A stretch of DNA of 64,000 bases. It comes from Verrucomicrobiia bacterium (GTDB lineage: Bacteria > Verrucomicrobiota > Verrucomicrobiia > Palsa-1439). Shown in pieces: positions 1 through 9,433 of this stretch. The translations under genes and the position numbers were made by a program. Where the stretch lies: positions 186,001 to 250,000 of the forward strand of contig DATLVI010000004.1 of NCBI GenBank assembly GCA_035577545.1, written 5' to 3'. Numbering within the stretch: position 1 is the stretch's first letter; the number at the start of each line of letters is the position of its first letter. The notes beneath the pieces were generated by a model. It had not been told where the DNA came from. It searched no databases and saw only the letters and a program-made list of their open reading frames with translations.

Positions 1-78
1 GTCATGCACAAGCTCGGACTCAAATCCACCGCCGAACTGGTGCGCTACGCGGTGCGCGACGGCCTCATTCAGCCGTAG
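1..78 (+). CDS. C-terminal end of a LuxR/NarL-family response regulator (partial)
   Basis: An open frame enters from the left edge and stops at a TAG ending at 78. The 25 visible residues (VMHKLGLKSTAELVRYAVRD then GLIQP) match the end of the NarL/FixJ/LuxR helix-turn-helix: the HKLGLKSTAELVRYA stretch is the DNA-recognition helix and what follows it. It would be the DNA-binding output of a two-component regulator whose receiver domain lies outside the window. The genes that follow on the same strand encode many kinases and receivers but no DNA-binding domain, so this regulator could be the transcriptional output of that relay. That link is inference from position only. Confidence 0.8.
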   Translation, partial: VMHKLGLKSTAELVRYAVRDGLIQP

Positions 79-148
79 CACAAGCCGGAGACTGGCCCCG
101 TAATCGGTTCTCAGTGGCCGGAATTGTCCCTGTCGGGCCGGTTGTGTA

Positions 149-166
149 CTAAGGGAATACCCTTAG
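149..166. promoter_or_regulatory. Perfect 7-bp inverted repeat upstream of the TonB receptor gene (possible operator)
   Basis: CTAAGGG and CCCTTAG flank a 4-nt AATA spacer, about 95 bp before the receptor start and 70 bp after the preceding stop. No T-run follows, so it does not look like an intrinsic terminator. Its size and place suit a dimeric regulator-binding site. No regulator can be named from the sequence. The rest of 79-259 shows no gene. Confidence 0.35.
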
Positions 167-259
167 GTATTGCGGTGGGCTTCTCCTCAGTTTTACTGAA
201 TTTGCCGCGTTCCTTACCAGACGGCTTACTGACTGCTCGAATCCACTCGTGGTCGCATT

Positions 260-2260
260 ATGAAGTGGACTCTCAACAAGCAGGTGAGCTGTGGGCACGA
301 GTCGATGTTGAAACGACTCCCTTGCCTTTCTCGGCAACTTACAGGTCATTACCGCCTTCGGGCTTCTCTTCTACCCATCGCAACGCTGGCCATCACATTG
401 CAGGCGCAACGCAGCCCGGCGCAGACGAACGAGCCGGTGCAGTCCGCGAGCGAACTCAAGAGGATGAGCCTGCAAGAGCTGTTCGATATAGAGGTCACTT
501 CCGTTTCAAAAAAACCCGAAAAGCTCTCCGAAACCGCGGCGGCAATCCATGTGGTCACCGACGAAGATATTCGCCTATCGGGCGCGCTCAGTATTCCCGA
601 GGCGCTACGCGACATTCCAGGCGTCGAAGTAGCCCGTGTCGATTCGAGTCAGTACGCCATCACCGCGCGTGGTTTCAATGGCACGACCGCTAACAAGCTT
701 CTCGTACTAATGGATGGGCGAAGTTTGTACACCCCGCTGTTCTCTGGTGTTTTTTGGGATGTGCAAGACACGTTCATGGAGGACATCGCGCGAATCGAAG
801 TGATTCGCGGCCCGGGAGCGACGGTTTGGGGCGCGAACGCCGTCAACGGCGTCATCAACATCATCAGCAAAAGCGCGGAGGAAACTCAGGGGACTTTGGT
901 CACAGGCGGTGGGGGCAACGAGGAGCAAGAATTTGGCGGGGTACGCTATGGTGGTCAACTGGGCTCCAACGTATTTTTCCGCGTATACGGGAAGTATTTC
1001 AATCGCGATGATTCCGTGCTCCCCAACGGGGAGGATGCGGGGGACCGGTTCCAGATGGGACAAGGCGGATTTCGCGTCGATTGGAAGCCTTCGACCGACA
1101 ACCTCTTCACGCTGCAGGGGGATGCCTACGATGGCTCGGTCGGCCAAACCAACGCCGACGAAGTTGCGTTGACCGGCGGCAATGTTATCGGACGCTGGAC
1201 ACATACATTTTCGGACGATTCGGACCTGCAAATTCAAACCTACTACGACCGCACAGATCGGGACATTCCGCCGATCTTTGCCGAGACACTCCACACATTT
1301 GACGTCGATGCGCGCCATCGGTTTCCCCTCGGCCAACGGCAGGACATCGTCTGGGGCGTGGGTTACCGTCTCACGGACGATCACGTAGACAACAGCCCTT
1401 CGCTCGCGTTCCTACCGCCGGACCTGACTCACCATCTGTTTACGGGTTTCGTTCAGGATGAGATTAAGATTGTGGAAGATCGGCTTCACTTCACCTTGGG
1501 GTCAAAGGTGGAGCACAACGACTACACAGGGTTCGAATATGAGCCGAGCGGACGGATCGCATGGACGCCGTCCGAGGAACACACTATCTGGGCGGCTGCC
1601 TCGAGAGCTGTGCGCACGCCGTCGAGAATCGACCGCGATTTCTTCGTCCCCGGGACTCCACCGTTCCTGCTTGCCGGCGGCCCAGGCTTTGAGTCGGAAA
1701 GGCTCTATGCCTTTGAGTTGGGGTACAAAACCGAACCGATCACCAATCTCACCGCTTCCGTGGCGACGTTCTACAACATTTATGATGACTTGCGCAGTCT
1801 GGAGAGCGGCCCGCCATTCGTGATCGCGAACGGGCTCGAAGGCGAGAGTTATGGCGTGGAGTTGGAGGTGACGCGCCAAATACTGAGTGGGTGGCGGCTG
1901 AATGCGGGGTACACGTTTTTTGATCTGCAACTGCACACCAAACCCGGAAGCACAGACACTACACAGGAAGGTCAGGAAGGTGATTCGCCCCGTCAGCAAG
2001 CTTTCATCAAGTCCAGCATGGATCTACCCCATCGTGTGGAGTTTGACTGTGTCCTCCGCTACGTGGATGAGCTCCCTCACCAGCAGGTGCCCCAGTATGT
2101 GGCGCTTGACGTGCATCTCGGCTGGCGGGCCACGAAAAACCTGGAGCTTTCGATCGTAGGTCAGAATCTTCTCGACCCGCAACACCCGGAATTTGGGATG
2201 CCGGCGACGAGAACGGAAGTTCAACGCAGTGTGTATGGGAAGATCACATGCCGCTTCTAG
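260..2260 (+). CDS. TonB-dependent outer-membrane receptor
   Basis: This 666-residue protein fits a TonB-dependent receptor that imports a ligand, typically an iron chelate, cobalamin or a sugar, across the outer membrane. The plug domain lies around residues 75-205: 'SETAAAIHVVTDEDIRLSGA', then 'RIEVIRGPGATVWGANAVNG' and 'VINIISK', the standard plug signature. The remainder is a beta-barrel rich in alternating aromatic residues and ends in an aromatic residue (ITCRF), as outer-membrane barrels do. The ATG at 305 (MLKRL...) is an alternative start that puts the hydrophobic signal segment (ASLLPIATLAITLQA) nearer the N-terminus. The last 13 bp overlap the YfiR-like gene. The ligand cannot be told, and the pairing with YfiR and kinases suggests a sensing role beyond transport. 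Confidence 0.9.
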   Translation: MKWTLNKQVSCGHESMLKRLPCLSRQLTGHYRLRASLLPIATLAITLQAQRSPAQTNEPVQSASELKRMSLQELFDIEVTSVSKKPEKLSETAAAIHVVTDEDIRLSGALSIPEALRDIPGVEVARVDSSQYAITARGFNGTTANKLLVLMDGRSLYTPLFSGVFWDVQDTFMEDIARIEVIRGPGATVWGANAVNGVINIISKSAEETQGTLVTGGGGNEEQEFGGVRYGGQLGSNVFFRVYGKYFNRDDSVLPNGEDAGDRFQMGQGGFRVDWKPSTDNLFTLQGDAYDGSVGQTNADEVALTGGNVIGRWTHTFSDDSDLQIQTYYDRTDRDIPPIFAETLHTFDVDARHRFPLGQRQDIVWGVGYRLTDDHVDNSPSLAFLPPDLTHHLFTGFVQDEIKIVEDRLHFTLGSKVEHNDYTGFEYEPSGRIAWTPSEEHTIWAAASRAVRTPSRIDRDFFVPGTPPFLLAGGPGFESERLYAFELGYKTEPITNLTASVATFYNIYDDLRSLESGPPFVIANGLEGESYGVELEVTRQILSGWRLNAGYTFFDLQLHTKPGSTDTTQEGQEGDSPRQQAFIKSSMDLPHRVEFDCVLRYVDELPHQQVPQYVALDVHLGWRATKNLELSIVGQNLLDPQHPEFGMPATRTEVQRSVYGKITCRF

Positions 2261-2850
2261 AAAAAAACAGGCTTCCAAAAGCGATCCCCGCGTGTCGGGC
2301 GTTTTGTTGCGCCTTGCTGGCGGCCACGGCGCTGAGGTTGGATGCCGCAGAGGCGACAGGCAAGATTGTTCGGGAATACGATCTGAAGGCCGCTTTCCTC
2401 TTCAATTTTACGCATTTTGTGGAATGGCCACCAGAGGCATTCACCGACAACGACGCGCCAATCGTCATCGGGATATTGGGTGATGACCCGTTTGGTCCGG
2501 TTCTGGACAGAATCATCGAGGGTGAAACCATCCGGAACCGCAAATTGGTCATTAAACGCTCCCGGCGGATCCAGGACTTAAAAGCCTGCCATGTGCTCTT
2601 TATCAGCAAATCGGAAAAAGGCCGTATCGGCCAGATACTAACCAGTCTGGACGGCACCAGCGTATTTACGATCGGCGAAGTCGAAGGGTTTGCGCGCCGT
2701 GGTGGCATTACCAACCTCTTTCTGCAAGGGAACAAAGTGCGGTTTGAAATCAACGTGGAAGCAGCGAAACGCAAGGGGCTCAAGGTCAACGCGCAATTGC
2801 TGGCCCTGGGAACAGTGGTTGGTCCCCAGACGGCCAAAGAGATTAATTAA
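2248..2850 (+). CDS. YfiR family (DUF4154) periplasmic protein
   Basis: The 200-residue protein has an N-terminal hydrophobic export segment ([15 protein letters not shown]) followed by the YfiR/DUF4154 core: '[18 protein letters not shown]', '[12 protein letters not shown]', '[10 protein letters not shown]' and '[18 protein letters not shown]'. In Pseudomonas YfiR is a periplasmic repressor of the diguanylate cyclase YfiN. Here no GGDEF protein is adjacent. The next gene is a kinase whose N-terminus has a CHASE8-type extracytoplasmic sensor, the same sensor class as YfiN. The likely reading is that this protein modulates that kinase. This is inference from family and order. It overlaps the receptor gene and sits one base before the kinase start, so translation is probably coupled. 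Confidence 0.88.
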   Translation: MPLLEKNRLPKAIPACRAFCCALLAATALRLDAAEATGKIVREYDLKAAFLFNFTHFVEWPPEAFTDNDAPIVIGILGDDPFGPVLDRIIEGETIRNRKLVIKRSRRIQDLKACHVLFISKSEKGRIGQILTSLDGTSVFTIGEVEGFARRGGITNLFLQGNKVRFEINVEAAKRKGLKVNAQLLALGTVVGPQTAKEIN

Positions 2851-2851
2851 G

Positions 2852-5236
2852 ATGAACTGGCTTCAAGACATGCCCATACGATGGAAGGTCACCACGGTCA
2901 TCATGTTGACCAGCACGGCCGCATTATTGCTGGCGTGCGGGGCGTTCATCCATTACGAGTTGGTCGCCTCCCGCCAGGCAATGGTGAGAGACCTGGAGGT
3001 CCTTGCTGATGTCATCGGCCAGAACAGCACGGTCGCCCTGAAGTTTGATGACCAGAGTGCGGCCGAGAATATCCTTCTGGCGCTGCAGGCAAAACCGCAT
3101 CTGGTTGCGGCTTGCCTGTTCGCGAAGGAGGGCCGGCGCTTCGCCGCGTACGGCATTCGGGGAACGCGGCCGGAGCTGCCATCTCAACCGGGAAAAGAAG
3201 GCTATCAGTTCACCCGCGATCGCCTCGCGTTGTTCCGTCCGATCCGCCTCGACGGGAAAGCCATCGGCACGATCTATTTACAGTCCGATTTGGAAGCGAT
3301 CGACGATCGTCTCAGGTCGTTCGCCAGAATTGCCGCCCTGGTCGTATTGGGGGCGATGGGGATAACTGCGGGCATCTCGTTCTGGATGCAACAACTCGTT
3401 TCGCAACCGATCCTGCGCCTGGCGAACACGGCGCAAGTCATCCGCGAGAACAAGGACTATTCGGTCCGCGCGGAAAAGCAGGGCCGCAACGAAATCGGCC
3501 TGCTGACCGATTCCTTCAACCAGATGCTTACCCAAATCCAGACGCAGGACAACGCATTGCACCTGGCGCAGAAGGGGTTGGAGCAACGCGTTCGCGAGCG
3601 CACGGCCGAATTGACCACTGCCAACTCCGCGTTGCAGGTTGAGATCAAGGAACGCTTGCGCACCGGGGAAGCCCTCCGCGAAAGCGAAGACCGATTTCGG
3701 TCACTGCTGGACGGCATCCCGGACTATGCGATTTTTCGCCTGGATTGCGATGGACGTGTGGCGAGTTGGAACGCCGGCGCGCAACGAATCAAGGGCTACA
3801 CAGCCGACGAGATCATCGGCCAGCCTTTCTCTCGCTTCTACAGCGCCGAAGACATCCAGTTGGAAAAACCTACGCAAGCCTTGAAGACCGCGATGATTCA
3901 GGGGCGATGCGAGGATGAGGGCTGGCGGGTGCGGAAGGATGGGTCCCAGTTTTGGGCAAATGGGGTAATTACGGTGCTGCGGGACGCCGCCGGCAAGGCA
4001 GTGGGCTTTTCCAAGGTGACGCGCGATATCACCGAGCGCAAGCGCATCGAGCAAATGCACCTGCACTTCCGCGCTCTCTTTGAGTCCTTGCCCGGTCTCT
4101 ACGTCGTGCTCACACCGGACCTCACGATCGTGGCGGTGAGCGATGCCTACCTGATGGCCACCATGACCAAACGCGAGGCGATTCTCGATCACGGTATTTT
4201 CGAGATTTTTCCGGATAATCCTGACGATCCGGCGGCCGACGGCGTTGCGAATTTACGGGCATCACTCCAGCGCGTGCTTCAAAACGGCGTCGCCGATACG
4301 ATGGCCATTCAAAAATACGACGTCCGCCGTCCCGACGGCGTCTTCGAGGAGCGGTTCTGGAGCCCCGTCAATTCGCCCGTCTTCGGCGCGGATCGGCGGA
4401 TTGAATACATCATCCACCGCGTGGAAGACGTGACCGAGTTTGTCAAACAAACGTCGCGAGGGGGCGGCGGTGACGAAAGCGCCCTGCGCGCGCGGATGGA
4501 GCAGATGGAAGCCGAGGTTTTCCAGAGTTCGCAGCAAGTGAAGGTCGCCAATGAACAGTTACAAGCGGCCAACCGCGAACTGGAGGCGTTCTGCTATTCC
4601 GTCTCACACGATTTGCGCGCTCCGCTGCGCGGCCTGGATGGTTTCAGCCAGGCATTGCTGGAAGATTATGGCGACAAGCTGGGTGGTGATGGCAAAAAAC
4701 TATTGCAGCGCATTCGCGCCGGTAGCCAGCGCATGGGGCAACTGATTGACGATCTGTTGAACCTGTCGCGCGTGTCACGGAGCGAACTGCACCGCGAGCC
4801 CGTCGATCTGGGCAGAATCGCCGGCGATGTTGCCGCCGAGCTGCGCGGACTCGATCCGCGCCGACACGTCGCATTGCGAATTGGCGAAGACCTGAAGGCA
4901 AAGGGTGACCCGCAGCTTTTACGCGTGGTACTCGAAAATCTTCTCGGCAACGCCTGGAAATACACGGCCAAAAAACCCAGGGCGACGATCGAGTTCGGCG
5001 TCGACCAGGACAACGGCAATTCCTCGTTCTTTGTGCGCGACAACGGGGTGGGGTTTGACATGCAGTACGCTGACAAGCTTTTCACGCCGTTTCAACGGTT
5101 GCACGCCATGAACGAGTTCCCCGGCACCGGGGTCGGGCTGGCTACCGTGCAGCGCATCATCAGCCGTCACGGTGGCCGCGTGTGGGTGGAGGCCGCGGTC
5201 AACAAAGGGGCAACAATCCATTTTACGCTGTCATAA
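2852..5236 (+). CDS. Membrane sensor histidine kinase (CHASE8-like, HAMP, PAS, PAS, HisKA, HATPase)
   Basis: A 794-residue kinase starts one base after the YfiR-like stop; the frame runs open further upstream, but only inside the yfiR-like gene. A first membrane segment (about 12-32) is followed by a CHASE8-like extracytoplasmic region ('[19 protein letters not shown]'), a second membrane segment (about 155-178), HAMP ('[13 protein letters not shown]'), a coiled coil, two PAS domains (about 275-395 and 400-515), HisKA with phospho-acceptor His586 in '[13 protein letters not shown]', and an ATPase domain with N ('[10 protein letters not shown]') and G boxes ('DNGVGFDM', 'GTGVGLA'). It has no receiver of its own, so phosphate must pass to one of the receiver proteins downstream. 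YfiR-CHASE8 pairing suggests it reads the periplasm. Confidence 0.9.
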   Translation: MNWLQDMPIRWKVTTVIMLTSTAALLLACGAFIHYELVASRQAMVRDLEVLADVIGQNSTVALKFDDQSAAENILLALQAKPHLVAACLFAKEGRRFAAYGIRGTRPELPSQPGKEGYQFTRDRLALFRPIRLDGKAIGTIYLQSDLEAIDDRLRSFARIAALVVLGAMGITAGISFWMQQLVSQPILRLANTAQVIRENKDYSVRAEKQGRNEIGLLTDSFNQMLTQIQTQDNALHLAQKGLEQRVRERTAELTTANSALQVEIKERLRTGEALRESEDRFRSLLDGIPDYAIFRLDCDGRVASWNAGAQRIKGYTADEIIGQPFSRFYSAEDIQLEKPTQALKTAMIQGRCEDEGWRVRKDGSQFWANGVITVLRDAAGKAVGFSKVTRDITERKRIEQMHLHFRALFESLPGLYVVLTPDLTIVAVSDAYLMATMTKREAILDHGIFEIFPDNPDDPAADGVANLRASLQRVLQNGVADTMAIQKYDVRRPDGVFEERFWSPVNSPVFGADRRIEYIIHRVEDVTEFVKQTSRGGGGDESALRARMEQMEAEVFQSSQQVKVANEQLQAANRELEAFCYSVSHDLRAPLRGLDGFSQALLEDYGDKLGGDGKKLLQRIRAGSQRMGQLIDDLLNLSRVSRSELHREPVDLGRIAGDVAAELRGLDPRRHVALRIGEDLKAKGDPQLLRVVLENLLGNAWKYTAKKPRATIEFGVDQDNGNSSFFVRDNGVGFDMQYADKLFTPFQRLHAMNEFPGTGVGLATVQRIISRHGGRVWVEAAVNKGATIHFTLS

Positions 5237-5248
5237 AGAGGTGAAAAC

Positions 5249-5656
5249 ATGAACACATACGAACAGTTCCTGTCGTCGTTAACCAGGGAATTCAAACAGC
5301 AGGCCCCGCCGCGGTTCCGCTCGCTCTGGGCGGACCTGGTAGAATTGGAAGAGGCGACAGACGAGCGATCCTTCTCGGCAACGCAGAATCAGGCGTTGCG
5401 TCGGATCCATGCCCTTGGGTGCGCTGCCCGAGCCGCCCTGGCGCATCCGGTACCGTCCCTCAGCCGGTCTCTCGAGTTGAGACTGCGAACCCTGACGCGC
5501 GAGCACGCCGCAACCCACTCCGAGTCGATCGAGGCTCTGCACCGGACGATGAACCAACTCGGTGAGGCGCTCTACTCGATTGAGAATGGACCACACGTCC
5601 CCGAAAACACCAACCAACCGACCGAAACGCTACTGGTCGGGTCCTGCGTCGACTGA
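5249..5656 (+). CDS. Small Hpt-like protein (hypothetical)
   Basis: This 135-residue soluble helical protein lies 12 bp after the kinase, with an AAAGAGG ribosome site. I recognise no family with certainty. The middle ('RRIHALGCAARAALAHPVPS' then 'SLELRLRTL') resembles the phospho-acceptor helix of histidine phosphotransfer domains, with H and L of the HxLxG pattern kept and later positions changed. The N-terminal 'PPRFRSLWADLVEL' resembles 'SPKTFAALWRPLKRL' in the centre of the protein at 11616-12857, so the two may share one domain. A phosphorelay shuttle or a non-phosphorylated adaptor are both possible. Neighbours are kinases and receivers only. Confidence 0.6.
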   Translation: MNTYEQFLSSLTREFKQQAPPRFRSLWADLVELEEATDERSFSATQNQALRRIHALGCAARAALAHPVPSLSRSLELRLRTLTREHAATHSESIEALHRTMNQLGEALYSIENGPHVPENTNQPTETLLVGSCVD

Positions 5657-5666
5657 AGGGAGCCCC

Positions 5667-6092
5667 ATGAACAACAAGGCGATTCTGCTTGTGGAAGATA
5701 ATCCCGATGACGAGGCGCTGACATTACGCGCCCTCAAGAAGAACAATATCTCCAATGAAGTCGTCGTCGCCCATGACGGCAGCGAGGCGCTTGAGTTCCT
5801 GCACGGCAACGGCAACGATCTGCCCGCGATTGTCCTGCTTGACCTGAAATTGCCCAAGGTGAACGGCATGGAAGTTTTGCGTCGCGTGCGTGCCGACCAG
5901 CGTACGCGTTTGTTGCCGGTGGTCATCCTGACGACTTCCAAGGAAGAACTGGATCTCACCAACGGGTACAATCTCGGCGCGAACAGCTACATCCGCAAAC
6001 CGGTGGACTTCGCGCAGTTTACCGAGGCGGTGCGGCAACTCGGGCTGTACTGGCTGGTGTTAAACGAATCGCCGCCCCCACCACGGAGCTGA
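5667..6092 (+). CDS. Single-domain response regulator, Rcp1 type
   Basis: The 141-residue protein is one receiver domain: acidic pocket 'VEDNPDDEAL', phospho-acceptor Asp in 'IVLLDLKLPKVNG', Thr in 'VVILTTSKEE' and Lys in 'GANSYIRKPVDF'. The NPDDxxL start and the late 'QLGLYWLVLNE' are typical of the Rcp1 group, which works as phosphate shuttles or outputs without a DNA-binding domain. The ATG at 5667 is preceded by GAAGGG, better than longer starts in the frame, which fall inside the preceding gene. It is one base from the next kinase gene (stop at 6092, start at 6094). Confidence 0.92.
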   Translation: MNNKAILLVEDNPDDEALTLRALKKNNISNEVVVAHDGSEALEFLHGNGNDLPAIVLLDLKLPKVNGMEVLRRVRADQRTRLLPVVILTTSKEELDLTNGYNLGANSYIRKPVDFAQFTEAVRQLGLYWLVLNESPPPPRS

Positions 6093-6093
6093 T

Positions 6094-8073
6094 ATGCACA
6101 CACCCTTGCGAGTATTGATTGTCGAGGACTCCGAGGACGATTGCCTGCTGCTGAAGAACGAGCTGGCCCGCGGGGGTTATGCGGTCACCTACAGCCGCGT
6201 CGAAACCCCGGAAGAAATGACTGCCGCCCTCGCGGAGGGACCTTGGGACATTGTCGTCTCGGACCACCGCATGCCGCGGTTCAGCTCGCTGGCTGCGCTG
6301 AAGTTGTTCAAGGAGCGGGCGTCCAACGTGCCCTTCATCGTTGTGTCGGGCAGCATCGGCGAGGAGTTGGCGGTGGGCGCCATGAAAGCGGGCGCTCATG
6401 ACTACATCATGAAGGACAACCTTGCGCGGTTGGTACCGGCGGTCGAGCGCGAATTGCGCGAAGCGGAGTCTCGTCGCCAACGCCAGAACGCGGAGCAGGC
6501 GCTCGAACAATGGCGGCGCCGCACCGAATCGATCCTGGAGGCGGCGGGTGAGGGGATCTGCGGGCTGGACGCCAACGGCGTGATCAATTTCATCAATCCC
6601 CGCGGCGCGAAGCTGATTGGCTGGGAGGCCGGCGAACTGATCGGCAAACCCTTGCATGAAACCGTCCATCACAGCCGGCCGGACCGGACACCCTTCGCGA
6701 AACAGGATTGTTCGCTCTGCGCCACGTTGCGGGACGGCCTGGCGCATTGGATGGACGACGAAGTTTTTTGGCGGAAGGATGGCTCGGCGGTTCCGATTGA
6801 GTACACCTGCATGCCGATGCATGAGGATGACCGGGTTGTCGGTGCGGTGCTGACCTTCCAGGACATTACCGAACGCAAGGACGCGGAAGGGGCCCTGCGG
6901 GAAGCCAACCACCGCCTGGAATGCAGCCTGACGGAGTTGCGCCGCACGCAACAGCACATTGTCGGGCAGGAACGTCTGCAGGCGCTGGGCCGAATGGCCA
7001 GCGGGGTGGCCCACGACTTTAATAATGCGCTTTCCAAGATACTGGGCTTCACCGAATTGCTGCTGACGTCCCCTGAAAAACTCCAAAGCACGGAGACGGT
7101 GCGCGATCACCTGCGAATGATCAACACCACCGCGCGGGACGCGGCCCAGGTTGTACGACGCTTGCACGAGTTCTATCGGCCACGCCGCGACACCGAGTTA
7201 TTCAAGGTCGTCGACCTTAACGCCATTCTCGAACAAACCATTTCACTTACCGAGCCGAAGTGGCGGCTGGAAGCCCAAGCCGGGGGAGTCTCGATCGAGA
7301 TCCGAACGGAACTTCAACCTAAAGTGTTGGCCTTCGTGGACGAATCCGAACTGCGCGAGGTATTCACCAACCTCATTTTTAATGCGGTCGACGCCATGCC
7401 GGAAGGCGGCACAATTACCCTTCGCACGAGCGCCGACGCGGAACACGCAATTCTGGAGATCAGCGACACCGGTAACGGCATGACGGAAGAAGTTCGCCGG
7501 CGTTGTTTTGAACCGTTCTTCACGACGAAGGGCTTCGCCGGCACCGGTTTGGGGCTGGCGAGCGCCTACGGTATTATCCAACGACACCGCGGCGAAATCC
7601 AAATAAGAAGCCAGGTCGGCAAAGGCACAACCTTCACAATTCGGCTCCCCGCCGGTCCGGGCGAACACAAACAACCTCCTGCGACCGAGACGCCCGTTGC
7701 CTCAAAACAGAATCCGCTTCGTGTCCTGGTGGTTGAGGACGAGCCGATGGTGCGCGGGATTGAGGTCGAATACCTGGTTTCGGACGGGCACGCGGTGGAG
7801 ACGGCCGCTGATGGCTGCGAGGGACTGAGCAAATTCCGGGCGGGGAAGTTCGATCTGGTGCTCATTGACCGTGCAATGCCCGAGGTCAATGGGGACCAGT
7901 TGACCGAAGCCATCAAGGAATTGGATCCGGATATGCCCGTGATCCTGGTGACGGGCTTCACCGAAGCATTGACGAACGGCCAGACCCAACGGCGGGCGGA
8001 CCTGATCCTGTCCAAGCCATTCAGCCACGCCGGCCTTTATAACGCGGTTGGGAAAGTAATGTCGGCGGTATGA
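6094..8073 (+). CDS. Hybrid histidine kinase (REC-PAS-HisKA-HATPase-REC)
   Basis: The 659-residue cytoplasmic protein has no membrane segment. Order: receiver 1 (about 5-120; 'IVEDSEDD', Asp in 'IVVSDHRMPRFSS', Lys in 'YIMKDN'), PAS with C-terminal PAC (about 135-265), HisKA with His307 in 'GVAHDFNNALSKILGF', HATPase (about 400-525; 'NLIFNAVDAMPEGG', 'DTGNGM', 'GTGLGLASAYGI'), receiver 2 (about 540-655; 'VVEDEPMV', Asp in 'LVLIDRAMPEVNG', Lys in 'LSKPF'). The HDFNN form of the H-box is common in NtrB-like and hybrid kinases. The N-terminal receiver makes it an acceptor as well as a donor of phosphate in a relay. Its stop overlaps an ATG of the next reading frame. Confidence 0.92.
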   Translation: MHTPLRVLIVEDSEDDCLLLKNELARGGYAVTYSRVETPEEMTAALAEGPWDIVVSDHRMPRFSSLAALKLFKERASNVPFIVVSGSIGEELAVGAMKAGAHDYIMKDNLARLVPAVERELREAESRRQRQNAEQALEQWRRRTESILEAAGEGICGLDANGVINFINPRGAKLIGWEAGELIGKPLHETVHHSRPDRTPFAKQDCSLCATLRDGLAHWMDDEVFWRKDGSAVPIEYTCMPMHEDDRVVGAVLTFQDITERKDAEGALREANHRLECSLTELRRTQQHIVGQERLQALGRMASGVAHDFNNALSKILGFTELLLTSPEKLQSTETVRDHLRMINTTARDAAQVVRRLHEFYRPRRDTELFKVVDLNAILEQTISLTEPKWRLEAQAGGVSIEIRTELQPKVLAFVDESELREVFTNLIFNAVDAMPEGGTITLRTSADAEHAILEISDTGNGMTEEVRRRCFEPFFTTKGFAGTGLGLASAYGIIQRHRGEIQIRSQVGKGTTFTIRLPAGPGEHKQPPATETPVASKQNPLRVLVVEDEPMVRGIEVEYLVSDGHAVETAADGCEGLSKFRAGKFDLVLIDRAMPEVNGDQLTEAIKELDPDMPVILVTGFTEALTNGQTQRRADLILSKPFSHAGLYNAVGKVMSAV

Positions 8074-8168
8074 ACAAACTCAGGACCAGTACAAGCGAGA
8101 ATACACCGGGCGCGGCGGACGCGGTTGACGAACGCCTGCGCCGCGATATTTCAGGAAAGATCCAAGAT

Positions 8169-8588
8169 ATGAACAAAAAACGAGTCCTTATAGTTGACGA
8201 CGATCAGGCTTGCGCGCGGATCCTGCAAGCCGGTCTGGAAAGAACCGGCGCGTATGAAGTCCAGACCGAGCAGCGCGCCACGAATGCCCTGCCGGCCGCT
8301 CGCAAGTTCGAGCCCGATATGATCCTGCTGGATGTCTGCATGATCGATGGCGACGGCGGTGACGTCGCCTTTGCGCTGCGAAATGACAAGCAACTCCAGA
8401 ATATCCCCATTGTGTTTCTCACCTCGATTATTTCCGAGAACGAAGCCCGGGATTGCAGTGCGCGGCGCGGCACGTTCCCGTTCCTGGCCAAGCCCGCGCG
8501 TCTGGAACGGGTGATCGCCTGTATCGAGAAGCACACCGATACGGTCGACTTGAACCGCCAGTTATCCAACGGGAGGGCGTCTCCATGA
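8169..8588 (+). CDS. Single-domain response regulator, first of a tandem triplet
   Basis: A receiver domain of 139 residues: 'VLIVDDDQ', Asp in 'MILLDVCMIDGDG', Thr in 'IVFLTS', Lys in 'FLAKPARLERVIACIEKH'. I chose the ATG at 8169 because an AGGAAAG site lies 9 bp upstream and the two downstream paralogues also begin directly at the receiver. The frame is open from an ATG at 8070 that overlaps the previous stop and would add 33 residues. It shares 'ERTGxYEV', 'LLDVCM' and 'KPARxxxxxxCIE' with the next two genes. It has no output domain. Confidence 0.85.
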   Translation: MNKKRVLIVDDDQACARILQAGLERTGAYEVQTEQRATNALPAARKFEPDMILLDVCMIDGDGGDVAFALRNDKQLQNIPIVFLTSIISENEARDCSARRGTFPFLAKPARLERVIACIEKHTDTVDLNRQLSNGRASP

Positions 8589-9004
8589 AGACAAGACGAA
8601 TCCTGGTCGTCGACGACGACGTTCAGTCAACGCGAATGGTCAAATTGAGCCTGGAACGAACCGGCCATTACGAGGTTCGAGAGTTGAACGACTCCGCGCC
8701 AACGCTAACCGTGGCGCGGGAATTCAAGCCCGACCTCATCCTGCTGGATGTCTGTATGCCGGGTTCCCAGGGCCTCGACGTGGCCTTTCAAATTCGCGCC
8801 GACGCGGAATTGCAGCAAACCCCGGTGGTATTCATCACTTCGCTCGTGTCGGAGTGGGAAGCCGTGGGGGATGGCACATCCAAGGGAGGGTTTCATTTCG
8901 TTGCCAAGCCGGCGCGGCTGCCGCGCATGATTAGCTGCATCGAGAAGAGCCTCAACACGACGTGGCGCGCCGACGAATATTCCATCGAAGGGAAACATCC
9001 ATGA
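8585..9004 (+). CDS. Single-domain response regulator, second of the triplet
   Basis: A 139-residue receiver domain beginning 'MKTRRILVVDDD', with Asp in 'LILLDVCMPGSQG', Thr in 'VVFITS' and Lys in 'FVAKPARLPRMISCIEK'. Its ATG overlaps the previous stop as ATGA, and the same overlap recurs at its own end, so the three genes are translationally coupled. The region between the phosphate-sensing Thr and the Lys ('VSEWEAVGDGTSKGGFHF') is longer than in CheY and is the most variable part between the three copies. No output domain is present. Confidence 0.9.
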   Translation: MKTRRILVVDDDVQSTRMVKLSLERTGHYEVRELNDSAPTLTVAREFKPDLILLDVCMPGSQGLDVAFQIRADAELQQTPVVFITSLVSEWEAVGDGTSKGGFHFVAKPARLPRMISCIEKSLNTTWRADEYSIEGKHP

Positions 9005-9423
9005 AGATAAACCGCATACTGGTTATTGACGACAATATCAACGCCACCCGCGTGGCCCGGCTGATTCTCGAGCGAACGGGCCGTTATGAAGTTCGAGAGC
9101 TCAACGATCCCGGTCAGGCGCTCGAGATTGCGCGGGAGTTCGGACCCGATCTGGTCCTCCTCGATGTTTGCATGCCCAACGTCGAGGGGAGCGCCGTCGC
9201 CGAGACAATCAATGGCGACCCCGGCTTCGCCGATACGCCAATCGTCTTCCTGACTTGCATCGTGACGCCGCGCGAGGTCGGCAAAAACGGCACCCGGGTC
9301 ATTGGTCGTCATGAATACATTGCCAAACCGGCGCGCCCCGACATTCTGATCGCCTGCATCGAACGGAACCTGGCGCGCATCGCTCGTCCTTCACAAACAA
9401 CCGAATACGCACCCCTGCACTGA
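9001..9423 (+). CDS. Single-domain response regulator, third of the triplet
   Basis: A 140-residue receiver domain beginning 'MKINRILVIDDN', with Asp in 'LVLLDVCMPNVEG', Thr in 'IVFLTC' and Lys in 'YIAKPARPDILIACIER'. It is closest to the second copy: both carry 'ERTGxYEVRELND' at the same place. The acidic pocket is DDN instead of the DDD of the other two. The ATG overlaps the previous stop. A membrane-anchored hybrid kinase follows 10 bp later. Confidence 0.9.
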   Translation: MKINRILVIDDNINATRVARLILERTGRYEVRELNDPGQALEIAREFGPDLVLLDVCMPNVEGSAVAETINGDPGFADTPIVFLTCIVTPREVGKNGTRVIGRHEYIAKPARPDILIACIERNLARIARPSQTTEYAPLH

Positions 9424-9433
9424 TCCCGTCACA

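Noticed and set aside
2690-2851. 54-residue N-terminal extension of the CHASE8-like kinase
   Set aside because: The extension lies wholly within the YfiR-like gene. The ATG at 2852 directly precedes the first membrane segment as expected for this kinase type.
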